Shown here one piece after another: positions 37,389 to 46,970 of a stretch of 64,000 nucleotides of DNA. Below the pieces are notes generated by a model. That model did no database searches, was not told the origin of the DNA, and saw nothing but the letters and a program-made list of their open reading frames with translations. The position numbers and the translations under genes were made by a program. The stretch comes from an uncultured Flavobacteriaceae bacterium (GTDB lineage Bacteria > Bacteroidota > Bacteroidia > Flavobacteriales > Flavobacteriaceae), in the NCBI GenBank assembly GCA_947488435.1, contig CANKZG010000001.1:2348308-2412307 (forward strand). Reading direction: 5' to 3'. The first letter of the stretch is position 1. Every line of letters begins with the position of its first letter.

Positions 37389-38213
37389 CTATTCTTTAAG
37401 GATGTGATGATCAATTATTTCTTGATAGCTTATTCGTAAATTTTTAGGAAGTTTGTTCTTTTTAGGAAGCACCGCTAAGTAACGATCTTCATTGGTTGTG
37501 AATACTTTTTTGTAAAGAGGACTCCTTGTCGTAACACGCTGTGCCACCTCTTGAATAAATTCTTCATGATGTACCAAATCGATACTTCCGAGATGGAAAA
37601 CCCCATTTTTATTCCTATTGATTAAATAATGAATCTGTTGGGTAAGACGATAATCATTGGTGACATTAATGATAAGGTTTGGAAATACTTCAATAGGCTC
37701 ATTATTGATCAATGCATCCTTAATAGCTCGAATTCTTGGAGATCCATTTCCAAAAACCATAGGAACCCGCACCACTAAAGCTTTTGTTTTTGGCAAACGA
37801 AGTAGCATGTTTTCAATCTTTATCTTTAGACGACCATAGATACTCTCCGATAAGGTTTTGTCATTTTCGTAAGATGGATATTTGCTATATGCATCAAATA
37901 CATTGGCAGAAGATATGTAGATAATCTGTCCAGTGTTCTTTGAAAGATATTCTGTAATATGAGCATGTGCTTGAATTTGAGCCGCAAAATTTCCCCGTAG
38001 TGCGGAGATAATGATTTGAGGTCGTACACGTTCTAATAGTTGAAAAATATCATCCTCCTGAAGGTCATAGCGGAAAAACTGCTGATTAGTTTCAAAAGAC
38101 CTCCGGGCAGAATAATATGTGCCGTAAGTATCAAAATAAGAACACAACTCTTTATAGATTGCATTACCTATAAAACCACTAGCACCTAGTATGAGAATTT
38201 TCTTAGAATCCAA
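37389..38213 (-). CDS. SDR-type NAD(P)-dependent sugar epimerase/dehydratase-like protein
   Basis: A 274-residue extended short-chain dehydrogenase. The nucleotide motif is ILGASGFIGNAIYKEL at the N-terminus, IIYISSANVFDAYS carries the Ser region, and YGRLK is the catalytic YxxxK. RVPMVFGNGSPRIRAIKDAL resembles RmlD/dTDP-4-dehydrorhamnose reductase-like proteins. The substrate cannot be given. It lies 3 bases after glsA, on the same strand as the glsA-gcvT run. Confidence 0.83.
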   Translation of the reverse strand: MDSKKILILGASGFIGNAIYKELCSYFDTYGTYYSARRSFETNQQFFRYDLQEDDIFQLLERVRPQIIISALRGNFAAQIQAHAHITEYLSKNTGQIIYISSANVFDAYSKYPSYENDKTLSESIYGRLKIKIENMLLRLPKTKALVVRVPMVFGNGSPRIRAIKDALINNEPIEVFPNLIINVTNDYRLTQQIHYLINRNKNGVFHLGSIDLVHHEEFIQEVAQRVTTRSPLYKKVFTTNEDRYLAVLPKKNKLPKNLRISYQEIIDHHILKE

Positions 38214-38216
38214 AAA

Positions 38217-39131
38217 TTAAAAAATTGATAGCGCAGTTTGAGTAGTCAGTTTTTCTAATGCCAACATACCTAATTTAGAATTTCCTTTTTTATTAAGGCC
38301 GGGAGACCAGCTTGCTACGCAAAAATTATTTGGTAAAAGGGCTGCAATACCTCCGCCAACACCACTTTTACCAGGCAGACCTACACGAAATCCGAATTCT
38401 CCAGCTTCGTCATAAAATCCGCAACTGAGCATAATAGCGTTCACCCTTTTGACTTGATTGAGGTTTAAATATTCGTGGTTTTGAAGACATTTTCCTCGAT
38501 TCATAAAAATGTAAAAGGTATTTGCCAATTGTTTGCAGGACATTCGTATGGCGCAATTGTGAAAATAGAAATCCAGTACGGTGTCTACATCATTTTTAAT
38601 ATTACCATATGATTTTAATAGATTGGCGGCAGCATAATTGCGAAAACCTGTTGCTTTTTCCGATGCCGCTACCTTAGGATCATACGCAATAGTTGAATCA
38701 TTTGCCATCTTTTGTACATACGCTAAGAATTCTTTCTTCGGATCCTTTAGTAACGATACCAAAACATCGCAAACAACTATAGCTCCTGCATTTATTAACG
38801 GATTTCTTGGGATGCCATTTTCCATTTCCAATAAAGACAAATGATTAAATGGGTCTCCAGAAGGCTCAACACCAACACGTTTCCATAAATCACTTCCCAA
38901 ATGTGAAAATGCCATAGTCAACGACAATACTTTGGAAATACTTTGAATGGAGAATTGTTCTTGACTATCACCTGCTCCATATCCATTTCCTTGATCATCT
39001 ATAAGGTAGATACCAAATTTATTGGCCGAAATTTTACCTAATTCAGGAATATACGAAGCTACTGCTCCCTTGTCTTTTTCTTGGGTAACTTCCGCAGTAA
39101 TTTGGTCAATAATAGTTTGAAAATCAATCAT
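38217..39131 (-). CDS. glsA: Glutaminase
   Basis: A 304-residue serine-dependent beta-lactamase-fold glutaminase, converting glutamine to glutamate and ammonia. Motifs: FSIQSISKVLSLTMAF (catalytic Ser-x-x-Lys), NPLINAGAIVVCD, the YAAANLL region, and GLPGKSGVGGGIAA near the end. Length is normal for the bacterial enzyme. Its start and the gcvT stop share one base (TAATG on the minus strand), so the two are translationally coupled. Confidence 0.95.
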   Translation of the reverse strand: MIDFQTIIDQITAEVTQEKDKGAVASYIPELGKISANKFGIYLIDDQGNGYGAGDSQEQFSIQSISKVLSLTMAFSHLGSDLWKRVGVEPSGDPFNHLSLLEMENGIPRNPLINAGAIVVCDVLVSLLKDPKKEFLAYVQKMANDSTIAYDPKVAASEKATGFRNYAAANLLKSYGNIKNDVDTVLDFYFHNCAIRMSCKQLANTFYIFMNRGKCLQNHEYLNLNQVKRVNAIMLSCGFYDEAGEFGFRVGLPGKSGVGGGIAALLPNNFCVASWSPGLNKKGNSKLGMLALEKLTTQTALSIF

Positions 39132-40216
39132 TATCCTTTGTAAAAAGGTAGTTTTACTACCGTGGCAGGAATGTTATTTTTACGTATTTGAATATAAATT
39201 TTACTTTCTGGAGTGGCATAGTTAATAGGTACATAACCCATTCCAATAGCAATATTGAGCGAAGGCGACATGGTGCCCGAAGTTACAACGCCAATGGCTT
39301 CACCTGAAGCATCAACTATAGCGTAATCTTTTCTTGGAATACCTCGTTCATCTAAGGTAAAAGCTACTAATTTTCTTTTAGGACCGTCTGCTTTCTCTCT
39401 GGCAAGAGCTTCGTGGTTTACAAAATCTTTAGTAAACTTTGTAATCCAAGATAAACCAGCCTCAAAAGGAGAAGTGGTATCATCAATATCGTTTCCGTAT
39501 AAACAATAACCCATTTCCAAGCGCAGTGTATCTCGAGCCGCTAATCCGATAGGTTTGATGCCAAAATCTGCTCCAGCTTCGAATACTTTTTTCCAGATCT
39601 GGTGTACCTCTTCATTTTTACAATAAATTTCAAAACCGCCGGAACCGGTGTATCCTGTTGCTGAAATAATTACATGCGCAATATCAGCGAAATCTGCAAC
39701 TTCAAAAGTGTAAAATTTTATTTGTGATAAATCTACCGAAGTAAGCGATTGCATCGCAGCTATTGCCTTAGGTCCTTGTATCGCTAATAGCGAATAACCA
39801 TCCGAAATATTACGCATGGTAGCTCCAATATCCGCATTGTAGTTACTTATATGCGCCCAATCTTTAGCGATATTAGAAGCATTTACAACTAAAAGGAATA
39901 CCTCTTCTTTAACTCTATATATTATTAAATCATCAACAATGCCACCTGTTTCATTAGGTAGACAACTGTATTGTGCCTTTCCAATAGTTAACTTAGATGC
40001 ATCGTTAGAACTTACTTTTTGGATAAGTGCTAAGGCATTTGGACCTTCGATTAAAAACTCCCCCATATGAGATACATCGAATACACCAACGCCATTGCGC
40101 ACAGTATCATGTTCTGCCTTTACTCCTTCGTAAGATACAGGCATGTTGTAACCTGCAAATGGGACCATTTTTGCTCCCAAATCTTCATGAGTGCTAGTAA
40201 GTGCTGTATTTTTCAT
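39131..40216 (-). CDS. gcvT: Glycine cleavage system T protein (aminomethyltransferase)
   Basis: A 361-residue folate-dependent enzyme of the glycine cleavage complex. Hallmarks: [20 protein letters not shown] at the N-terminus, [48 protein letters not shown], and RGIPRKDY. gcvH and gcvP are not in the window. No glycine riboswitch was recognised in the short leader. A minus-strand TAAATTTG at 40242-40235, with a TTG 24 bases further up, may be its promoter. Confidence 0.96.
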   Translation of the reverse strand: MKNTALTSTHEDLGAKMVPFAGYNMPVSYEGVKAEHDTVRNGVGVFDVSHMGEFLIEGPNALALIQKVSSNDASKLTIGKAQYSCLPNETGGIVDDLIIYRVKEEVFLLVVNASNIAKDWAHISNYNADIGATMRNISDGYSLLAIQGPKAIAAMQSLTSVDLSQIKFYTFEVADFADIAHVIISATGYTGSGGFEIYCKNEEVHQIWKKVFEAGADFGIKPIGLAARDTLRLEMGYCLYGNDIDDTTSPFEAGLSWITKFTKDFVNHEALAREKADGPKRKLVAFTLDERGIPRKDYAIVDASGEAIGVVTSGTMSPSLNIAIGMGYVPINYATPESKIYIQIRKNNIPATVVKLPFYKG

Positions 40217-40234
40217 GTTCTTGAATTAGATGCG

Positions 40235-40269
40235 CAAATTTATTGAAAATTAGTGGATGTGATGAACAA
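40235..40269 (-). promoter_or_regulatory. Possible promoter of gcvT-glsA
   Basis: Minus-strand TTG at 40269-40267 and an exact TAnnTTTG box (TAAATTTG, 40242-40235). Spacing of 24 is slightly longer than usual. The leader would be about 13 bases. Confidence 0.5.
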
Positions 40270-40404
40270 GAAATTTGAAGATTTAAATAAAAAGTAAAAA
40301 TTATGAATAAACCCTTTAAGCGTGGTGTTGCACAATACTTTTTATCCAGTTTAACAGTATAAAGGAAATTAAATTCATATTTTGGATCGACTAAAAAAAT
40401 AAAT

Positions 40405-42024
40405 ATGCGCCATTTGATATTGTTTTTGTTGTTGGCTGGATTCACAACAACAAATTATAGCCAAAACGAACCTGAAGATTTTTTATCCTCTAGTTTTCAT
40501 AAAGAAAGACGAGAAGCAGTTCGCAAAATGATGCCGCCGAATAGTGTGGCTGTCTTTTTCGCAAATGCCGTCAGAAACAGGGCAAATGATGTGGATTATA
40601 TATATCATCAAGATCCTGACTTTTATTATCTGTCCGGATACAAAGAGCCCAATGCGGTTCTAGTAGTATTTAAAGAAATGCAGGAAGGAACTGAAGGTGA
40701 AAATTATAATGAACTGTTATATACACAAAAAAGAGATCCTAGAGCAGAACAATGGACAGGAAGGCGGTTAGGTGCTGAAGGAGCAAAAGAGAAATTGGGA
40801 TTTGCGGTCGCTTATAACAATACTAAGTTCGTAGAAACTCCTCTTGATTTTAAAAGTTTTGAGAAGGTGTTGTTTTTTGATTTTAAGAACGATTATAGGA
40901 ATTCGCGAGATACGGCAGACTTATTTGATTTGATTAAGACATTTAAGGGAGAAACTAATTATCCGTCAGATTATGATCCCGTAAAACAACGATTGTATAG
41001 TGTTATTAAAACAACAAGTCCGGAAAACAGTGCAAATGTTGCGCAACGAATAAAACAATATTTAACCCGATTTGCGCATTTACAATCCGATCCTTTACTC
41101 AAAGAATATGTTACCACTGCACATCAAGGCATCCGAGAAGAAGTCAAAGAAAAAATTACGTTACAATTAAATGCTAATAATTTAGATTCGCAATTATTAG
41201 GTCAAATTATGAATACCTTGAGAGAGACAAAGACAAAAGAAGAATTGGTACTATTACGAAAAGCAGTAGAAATTTCTGCGGTAGGACAAATAGAAGTAAT
41301 GAAAGCCATGCACCCAAATATGTCTGAAACTGAGATTCAGGGTGTCCATGAATATGTGTATAAAAAATATGGTGCTGAGTACGAGGGATACCCTTCAATT
41401 GTAGGAGGTGGAAACAATGGATGTATTTTACATTATATTGAGAATAATAAGCCTAAGGTAGGTGATGATTTGGTACTTATGGATTTAGGTGCCGAATATC
41501 ATGGCTATACAGCTGACGTTACAAGAACGATTCCTGCAAATGGAAAGTTTACATCGGCACAAAAGCAAATATATGATCTGGTGTACGAAGCACAGGAAGC
41601 TGGGATAAAAGCGAGTGTCGTTGGGGCTACTTTTCAAGCACCGGAACAGGCGGCACGAGAAGTTGTAAATGCTGGATTAATGAAATTAGGCATCATAGCC
41701 GATCCAAGCGAAGGACGTACTTATTTTCCGCATGGGACTTCGCATTACTTGGGATTAGATGTTCATGACAAGGGTACCTATGAAGTTTTTAAACCCAATA
41801 CCGTTATTACGGTAGAACCAGGTATTTATATTCCCGAAGGAAGTAAGTGTGATAAAAAATGGTGGGGCATAGCCGTTCGGATTGAAGATGATATATTAAT
41901 AACCTCCAATGGTCCGGTTAATCTTTCTGAAATGGCGCCAAGAAAGTCGGATGCCATAGAGAAAATGATGGCACAACCTAGCCCACTAGACAATTTTGAG
42001 CTTCCTAGCTTAGATCCAAAATAA
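40405..42024 (+). CDS. Secreted aminopeptidase P-family (M24B) metallopeptidase
   Basis: A 539-residue protein with a Sec signal peptide (MRHLILFLLLAGFTTTNYSQ). The N-terminal aminopeptidase P domain contains DVDYIYHQDPDFYYLSGY; the C-terminal pita-bread domain carries the metal ligands in LVLMDLGAEYHGYTADVTRT, FPHGTSHYLGLDVHD, TVEPGIYIPE and AVRIEDDIL. It removes N-terminal residues preceding proline, presumably in the periplasm or outside. Secreted versions are common in flavobacteria and suggest peptide scavenging. Confidence 0.93.
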   Translation: MRHLILFLLLAGFTTTNYSQNEPEDFLSSSFHKERREAVRKMMPPNSVAVFFANAVRNRANDVDYIYHQDPDFYYLSGYKEPNAVLVVFKEMQEGTEGENYNELLYTQKRDPRAEQWTGRRLGAEGAKEKLGFAVAYNNTKFVETPLDFKSFEKVLFFDFKNDYRNSRDTADLFDLIKTFKGETNYPSDYDPVKQRLYSVIKTTSPENSANVAQRIKQYLTRFAHLQSDPLLKEYVTTAHQGIREEVKEKITLQLNANNLDSQLLGQIMNTLRETKTKEELVLLRKAVEISAVGQIEVMKAMHPNMSETEIQGVHEYVYKKYGAEYEGYPSIVGGGNNGCILHYIENNKPKVGDDLVLMDLGAEYHGYTADVTRTIPANGKFTSAQKQIYDLVYEAQEAGIKASVVGATFQAPEQAAREVVNAGLMKLGIIADPSEGRTYFPHGTSHYLGLDVHDKGTYEVFKPNTVITVEPGIYIPEGSKCDKKWWGIAVRIEDDILITSNGPVNLSEMAPRKSDAIEKMMAQPSPLDNFELPSLDPK

Positions 42025-42025
42025 C

Positions 42026-43330
42026 TTATTTTTTTAGTAGGTATGATTTAAGATCCTCATATGAAGAAATCTTCTTGGACACCTTTTGAAGCGGTAATAT
42101 TTTTTGAATTTGAATTGGAATTTCAAGTTTTTCACCAATAACCTCTTCTACAGTATCTAAGAATTTTACTGGATGAGCTGTCTCCAGAAAAATACCATAA
42201 GTGTCGGGATATTGCTGCTGGTATTTTTTTAAGCCAAGATACCCTACAGCACCATGCGGATCTGCAACATAACCGTTATTTTCATAAAGGCTTTTAAGTG
42301 CTGATTTCGTTGCTACATCAGAAAAGGAGTAGGAGGTAAGTTGCTCGGATAAACGATCGAAATCGTTTCCATACAATTCCCGAATTCGAATAAAATTACT
42401 AGGATCTCCAACGTCCATTGCATTTGAGATAGTGGCTTTAGATGGCTTAGGAGTATAAGTGCCATGTTTCATAAATTGCGGAACGGTGTCGTTACAATTT
42501 GTAGCAGCAATAAAGTGATGTACAGGCATCCCTAATTTTTGAGCCATCATTCCCGCGCAGATGTTACCAAAATTCCCACTGGGAACAGCGAAAACAACTT
42601 TTTTATTTAGGTGCTGAATTTGCTTGTATGCAAACAGAAAATAAAACATCTGCGGGAGCCATCGCGCTATATTAATAGAGTTTGCTGAAGTGAGTTGCAT
42701 CTGATTTTGTAGGTCTGCATCTACAAAAGCCGTTTTTACCATACGCTGACAATCATCAAACGTTCCATTGACTTCTAGCGCACTAATATTTTGACCTAGG
42801 GTGGTAAGTTGTTTCTCTTGAATCTCACTCACTTTTCCACTAGGATATAGAATTACAACTTCTACTCCTGACACCCCTAAAAAACCGTTGGCTACGGCTC
42901 CACCCGTATCGCCAGAAGTAGCAACTAATACGGTTATTTTTTTGTTTTCATTTTTAGAAAAACTCCCTAAACAACGCGCCATGAAACGAGCTCCAACATC
43001 CTTAAATGCCATGGTAGGCCCATGAAAAAGCTCTAGTGCTGCTAGGTTTGTATCAATAGAAACTAAGGGTAAATTAAAATCCAGAACCTCTTTTATAATC
43101 TGTTGTAGTTCCAGATCTGAAAGTGTGTCTCCTACAAATTGTTTTACTGCTTTAAATGCAATTTTATGCTCAGATAACGCGGTGATATTTTCAAAGAAAT
43201 CATCTGGTAATGGAGTTATTTTTTCTGGAAAATATAGACCACGATCAGGTGCAATACCGCGCACAACGGCTTCCTTAAAGGATACTTTTGGGGATTGATT
43301 ATTGAGACTATAAAATTGCATCTGATTCAT
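42026..43330 (-). CDS. thrC: Threonine synthase
   Basis: A 434-residue PLP enzyme that converts O-phosphohomoserine to threonine. The PLP lysine is in HGPTMAFKDVGARF, the phosphate cup in VATSGDTGGAVANGFL, and FAVPSGNFGNICAG follows. The frame overlaps thrB by 23 bases; the internal ATG at 43321 (MQFYSLNNQSP) matches the family start and would reduce the overlap to 14. Last gene of thrABC. Confidence 0.96.
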   Translation of the reverse strand: MNQMQFYSLNNQSPKVSFKEAVVRGIAPDRGLYFPEKITPLPDDFFENITALSEHKIAFKAVKQFVGDTLSDLELQQIIKEVLDFNLPLVSIDTNLAALELFHGPTMAFKDVGARFMARCLGSFSKNENKKITVLVATSGDTGGAVANGFLGVSGVEVVILYPSGKVSEIQEKQLTTLGQNISALEVNGTFDDCQRMVKTAFVDADLQNQMQLTSANSINIARWLPQMFYFLFAYKQIQHLNKKVVFAVPSGNFGNICAGMMAQKLGMPVHHFIAATNCNDTVPQFMKHGTYTPKPSKATISNAMDVGDPSNFIRIRELYGNDFDRLSEQLTSYSFSDVATKSALKSLYENNGYVADPHGAVGYLGLKKYQQQYPDTYGIFLETAHPVKFLDTVEEVIGEKLEIPIQIQKILPLQKVSKKISSYEDLKSYLLKK

Positions 43331-44249
43331 TTATAATTTTAATTCCTTGTGGATTGATCGGTGATAAGTGGAGCTCGTAGCTAACACCTATTTTGTGATA
43401 AGATCTTTGCATAGCCTCAGCCACATGTTCAGCTATTTTTTTTCCTTTACTCAACGCAAAAATGGAAGGTCCAGATCCTGAAATTCCACAGCCTAGAGCT
43501 CCAGCTTCTATAGCTTTAGATTTCACGATGTCGAAACCAGGGATTAGAATGGAACGTATGGGTTCTACAATATGATCTTCCAATGAGCGCCCTATGAGAT
43601 CATAATCTTGGGTATATAATCCCGCAATAAGCCCTCCTAAATTCCCCCATTGCTTTATACCATCTTCTAAAGAAATTTTTGTTTTTAATACCTTTCTGGA
43701 ATCCGAAGTTTTAATTTCTATTTGTGGATGAATGACTGTAGCATAAAGGGCTTCAGGCGTAGGTATTTGGATAATATCTAATGGCGTATAACTTCGTACT
43801 AAAGTGAAACCACCAAAAAGTGCTGGAGCTACATTATCTGCATGTGCTACACCACTTGCTAGTCGTTCTCCTGCCATAGCAAACTGCACTAATTCCAGTG
43901 TTGAGAAAGGATTTTTCAACAGGTGGTTCATAGCCCAAACTGCACCTGTAGAACTTGCCGCGCTGCTCCCGATTCCACTTCCAGCTTTAATTTTTTTTAT
44001 AATTTCTATTTCAAAGCCTTGATTGTAATCACTTGCTTCCAGAAATGCAAGACCAGCAACACCGGCTACATTTTTTGTGGGATCTAATGGGAGGTCCTGA
44101 CCTCTAATTTTGGTAATACGAATTCCTTTTGTGCTGCTTTTGCGAACAATCATTTCATCACCAACATCATCTAAAGCAAGACCCAAAACATCAAAACCGC
44201 AAGAAACGTTTGCAATTGTTGCCGGACAAAATACCTTAACTTCTTCCAT
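43308..44249 (-). CDS. thrB: Homoserine kinase
   Basis: A 313-residue GHMP-family kinase. The N-terminus reads VFCPATIANVSCGFDVLGLA, the ATP loop is KAGSGIGSSAASSTGAVWA, and the third motif GALGCGISGSGPSIFAL is intact. It phosphorylates homoserine for ThrC. It lies 2 bases after thrA and overlaps thrC, so the three genes form a tight operon. Confidence 0.96.
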   Translation of the reverse strand: MEEVKVFCPATIANVSCGFDVLGLALDDVGDEMIVRKSSTKGIRITKIRGQDLPLDPTKNVAGVAGLAFLEASDYNQGFEIEIIKKIKAGSGIGSSAASSTGAVWAMNHLLKNPFSTLELVQFAMAGERLASGVAHADNVAPALFGGFTLVRSYTPLDIIQIPTPEALYATVIHPQIEIKTSDSRKVLKTKISLEDGIKQWGNLGGLIAGLYTQDYDLIGRSLEDHIVEPIRSILIPGFDIVKSKAIEAGALGCGISGSGPSIFALSKGKKIAEHVAEAMQRSYHKIGVSYELHLSPINPQGIKIINESDAIL

Positions 44250-44251
44250 AA

Positions 44252-46696
44252 CTAAACTTTGCCAATTCTTACAATATCCGCAAAAATACCCGATGCAGTA
44301 ACATCGGCTCCTGCTCCTGCTCCCTTAATAATCATAGGCTGATTTGGGTATCGATCAGTATAAAAGAGTACAATGTTATCACTTCCTTCCAAACTATAAA
44401 AATCATGTCCTTGCGGAATAGCTTGAAGCCCTACACTGGCTTTTCCATTTTCAAACTGCGCTACATACTTCAGTTTACTTCCAGAATCATTGGCTTGCTT
44501 GTATAAATCCTGAAAAGACCCTTCGTGTTTTTTTAAGGAAGCAAAAAAAGCTCCATTATTAGTAGTTGCTAGACTTTCTTGAGGTAAGAAAGATTTGTTT
44601 TCGATAGCATCCATTTCAATAGGATAACCACTTTCTCTTGCTAAAATTAAAATTTTACGCATCACATCGATTCCACTAAGATCTATCTTTGGATCCGGTT
44701 CGGTATAACCTTCTTCCTGCGCTTGTTTTACGATGTCATGAAAGGTGGTAGCGTCGTTAAAGTTATTAAAAACGAAATTTAAACTTCCAGATAAAACTGC
44801 TTGAATTTTTAATATGCGATCTCCAGAAACTATTAAATTCTTGAGGGTATCTATAATTGGTAGACCTGCACCAACATTAGTTTCAAACAAAAAAGGAGCA
44901 TTATAACGCTGCGCCAATTGTTTTAGGGCTTTGTAATTATTGTAATCGGAAGAGCATGCAATTTTATTACAGGTTACTACAGCAATACTATGCTTAAGAT
45001 AAGAGGCATATGTATTTGATATATGCGCGCTGGCAGTATTATCTACGAAAATACTATTTCTAAGATTGAAATTTTTTATAGCTTCAAAGAATGCTGTTTT
45101 GTCTGCTTTTTCTCCATTTTGCAATGGTACTTCCCAGTCTTTAAGATCGACCCCATTTTCATTGAATAGCATAGTTCTAGAATTTGCCATCCCAATAACC
45201 CGTATTCGCAATTGCAGCTGCTCTTCAAGATATTTTTTTTGTTGCTGCAATTGTGCGATAAGCCGAGATCCTACGTTACCTACCCCCATGATGAAGAGGT
45301 TCAATTGTTTAACATTTTCTTCGAAAAAGGCTTCATGCAAAGCATTAAGAGCTTTTTTAATATCTCTTTTTTGAATGACTGCAGAGACATTTCTTTCAGA
45401 AGCTCCTTGGGCAATTGCTCTTATGTTGACGTTATTCTTACCTAAAGTGCTAAACATTTTTCCGCTAAGCCCCTGATGCTGTTTCATATTATCCCCAACC
45501 AATGCAATGATTGCCAATTCATTTTCGACACTTATTGGTTTTATTTTTCCTTGACTAATTTCAAAGGCAAAAGCATCGTTAATAATGGTTGTTGCCAAGT
45601 TGCTATCATTGTCTGAAACTCCTATGCAAATAGAATGCTCTGAAGAAGCCTGCGTAATCAATACTACACTTATTTCTGAAGAGGAAAGTGCTTCAAAAAA
45701 GCGTTTCGATATACCAGGAATTCCGACCATTCCTGGTCCTTCAAGCGATAAGAGCGTAATATCTTCAATATGACTAATGCCGCGTACCGTTTTTCCGTTT
45801 AGGTTTTTGTTTTGCGTTACCAGGGTACCTTCAGCTTCAGGGACAAAGGTATTTTTTATTCGAATTGAAATTCCTTCTGAAAGTACCGGTTGAATTGAAG
45901 GGGGATATAAGACCTTAGCTCCAAAATGAGAAAGTTCCATGGCTTCTTCGTACGAAATATGGGGAATAGCGATAGCTTGCTTGACCAGTTTGGGGTTAGC
46001 CGTATACATACCACTAACGTCCGTCCATATTTCTAGCACCTCCGCTTGCAAGGCTGCAGCAATAATAGCAGCAGTGTAGTCCGACCCACCGCGACCTAAA
46101 GTAGTGGAATCTCCGGTTTTTGTAGCCGCAATAAATCCGCTCATTACTATAATTTTTTGAGGAATTTTGGAAAGAATTGCGGAGCAATTGGCATTAGTTT
46201 CCTTAAAATTCACAGAAGCTTTTCCATAATTGGCGTCCGTTTGAATAATAGATCGACTATCCTGATAGGTGGCATCTAAGCCTTCAACTTTTAAAAACTC
46301 ATGAATAATTTTAGCAGATAAAAGTTCGCCAAAACTTACAATTTTATCCGAAAGTTTAGGAGTGATTTCTCCAATCAAAAATGCACCTTCCAATAATGTT
46401 TCCAAGGTGTTTAACTCGCTCTTTACGGCTCCCAGGATAGCACTTTGTACTGTTGGTGGAATGAGTTCCTTAATCGTACTAATATGCCGATCTTCAATAG
46501 TTTTTACATAAGATTTATAATCAGCATTTTGGGTGGCAGCTACATTTGCAGCTTGCAATAAAGTATCGGTAATACCACCCAGAGCGGAAACGACGACTAC
46601 AATTTTATCGGCATCTATTTGATCGACGATATTTTTTACTTGTTTTATATTTTTTGAGTTGGCTACGGAAGTGCCTCCAAATTTTAAAACTTTCAT
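44252..46696 (-). CDS. thrA: Bifunctional aspartate kinase/homoserine dehydrogenase I
   Basis: An 814-residue fusion. The kinase part starts MKVLKFGGTSVANSKNIKQV and contains TLGRGGSDYTAAIIAAAL. Two ACT-type regulatory segments lie in the middle (GISHIEDITLLSLEGPGM and ELAIIALVGDNM). The homoserine dehydrogenase part starts near FIMGVGNVGSRLIAQL and has the catalytic region LSGSLNFVFNNF. It catalyses the first and third steps of threonine synthesis and is expected to be threonine-inhibited through ACT domains. The transcript carries a threonine-rich leader ORF. Confidence 0.97.
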   Translation of the reverse strand: MKVLKFGGTSVANSKNIKQVKNIVDQIDADKIVVVVSALGGITDTLLQAANVAATQNADYKSYVKTIEDRHISTIKELIPPTVQSAILGAVKSELNTLETLLEGAFLIGEITPKLSDKIVSFGELLSAKIIHEFLKVEGLDATYQDSRSIIQTDANYGKASVNFKETNANCSAILSKIPQKIIVMSGFIAATKTGDSTTLGRGGSDYTAAIIAAALQAEVLEIWTDVSGMYTANPKLVKQAIAIPHISYEEAMELSHFGAKVLYPPSIQPVLSEGISIRIKNTFVPEAEGTLVTQNKNLNGKTVRGISHIEDITLLSLEGPGMVGIPGISKRFFEALSSSEISVVLITQASSEHSICIGVSDNDSNLATTIINDAFAFEISQGKIKPISVENELAIIALVGDNMKQHQGLSGKMFSTLGKNNVNIRAIAQGASERNVSAVIQKRDIKKALNALHEAFFEENVKQLNLFIMGVGNVGSRLIAQLQQQKKYLEEQLQLRIRVIGMANSRTMLFNENGVDLKDWEVPLQNGEKADKTAFFEAIKNFNLRNSIFVDNTASAHISNTYASYLKHSIAVVTCNKIACSSDYNNYKALKQLAQRYNAPFLFETNVGAGLPIIDTLKNLIVSGDRILKIQAVLSGSLNFVFNNFNDATTFHDIVKQAQEEGYTEPDPKIDLSGIDVMRKILILARESGYPIEMDAIENKSFLPQESLATTNNGAFFASLKKHEGSFQDLYKQANDSGSKLKYVAQFENGKASVGLQAIPQGHDFYSLEGSDNIVLFYTDRYPNQPMIIKGAGAGADVTASGIFADIVRIGKV

Positions 46697-46710
46697 GAGG
46701 TAATGGATTA

Positions 46711-46728
46711 GTGAATACTACTACTAAT
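46711..46728. repeat. Direct repeat copy near the thrA start
   Basis: GTGAATAC followed by TACTACTAAT here resembles GTGAATCCATACTACTAAT at 46861-46879, which overlaps the leader-peptide start. On the message both read ATTAGTAGTA...TTCAC and both lie at translation starts (about 14 bases before the thrA ATG, and over the leader ATG). Confidence 0.6.
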
Positions 46729-46768
46729 TGAATAAACAAAATATAAACAGACGGAAATATAGAATAGC

Positions 46769-46870
46769 TTACCCCAAAGGGGTTGTTGTTGTTACCATAG
46801 CAGTATTAACCGTAAAATAACGATTGTTTAGAGGGTAGAAGCTTAAACTGTTTTGATTGCGTGAATCCAT
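46769..46870 (-). CDS. Threonine-rich leader peptide of the thr operon
   Basis: A 33-residue ORF ahead of thrA, too short for standard gene calls. It starts MDSRNQNSLSFYPLNN and ends MVTTTTPLG, so four Thr codons in a row (ACA ACA ACA ACC) sit just before the stop. ATG 46870 is about 10 bases after the predicted transcript start; an internal ATG at 46798 would give only nine residues. The last codons and stop form a hairpin (46771-46783). Position and content match ribosome-mediated attenuator peptides such as enteric thrL. The regulation is inferred. Confidence 0.82.
   Translation of the reverse strand: MDSRNQNSLSFYPLNNRYFTVNTAMVTTTTPLG
46771..46783 (-). promoter_or_regulatory. Hairpin at the end of the thr leader peptide
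   Basis: On the message ACCCC-TTT-GGGGT forms a 5-bp stem with a 3-base loop over the Pro-Leu-Gly codons and the first base of the stop, directly after the Thr codons. It is not followed by a T-run, so it is not by itself a classical terminator. It may be a pause or alternative-pairing element. Confidence 0.6.
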
Positions 46871-46886
46871 ACTACTAATAAAGTCT

Positions 46887-46917
46887 CAAAAGTAGTATTT
46901 TTGATTTTTTAATCAAA
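46887..46917 (-). promoter_or_regulatory. Promoter of the thr operon
   Basis: On the minus strand TTTG (46917-46914), exactly 19 bases, then TACTTTTG (46894-46887). This is a perfect flavobacterial promoter. Start would be near 46880, giving a leader of about 180 bases before thrA that contains the threonine-rich ORF. Confidence 0.85.
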
Positions 46918-46970
46918 TGTTTCCTAGAATTTTTACCATATCATCATAAATTGTAAACTATTTTTATTGA

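Noticed and set aside
40217-40404. Glycine riboswitch before gcvT
   Set aside because: The minus-strand leader predicted from the promoter is only about 13 bases and no aptamer-like structure is present.
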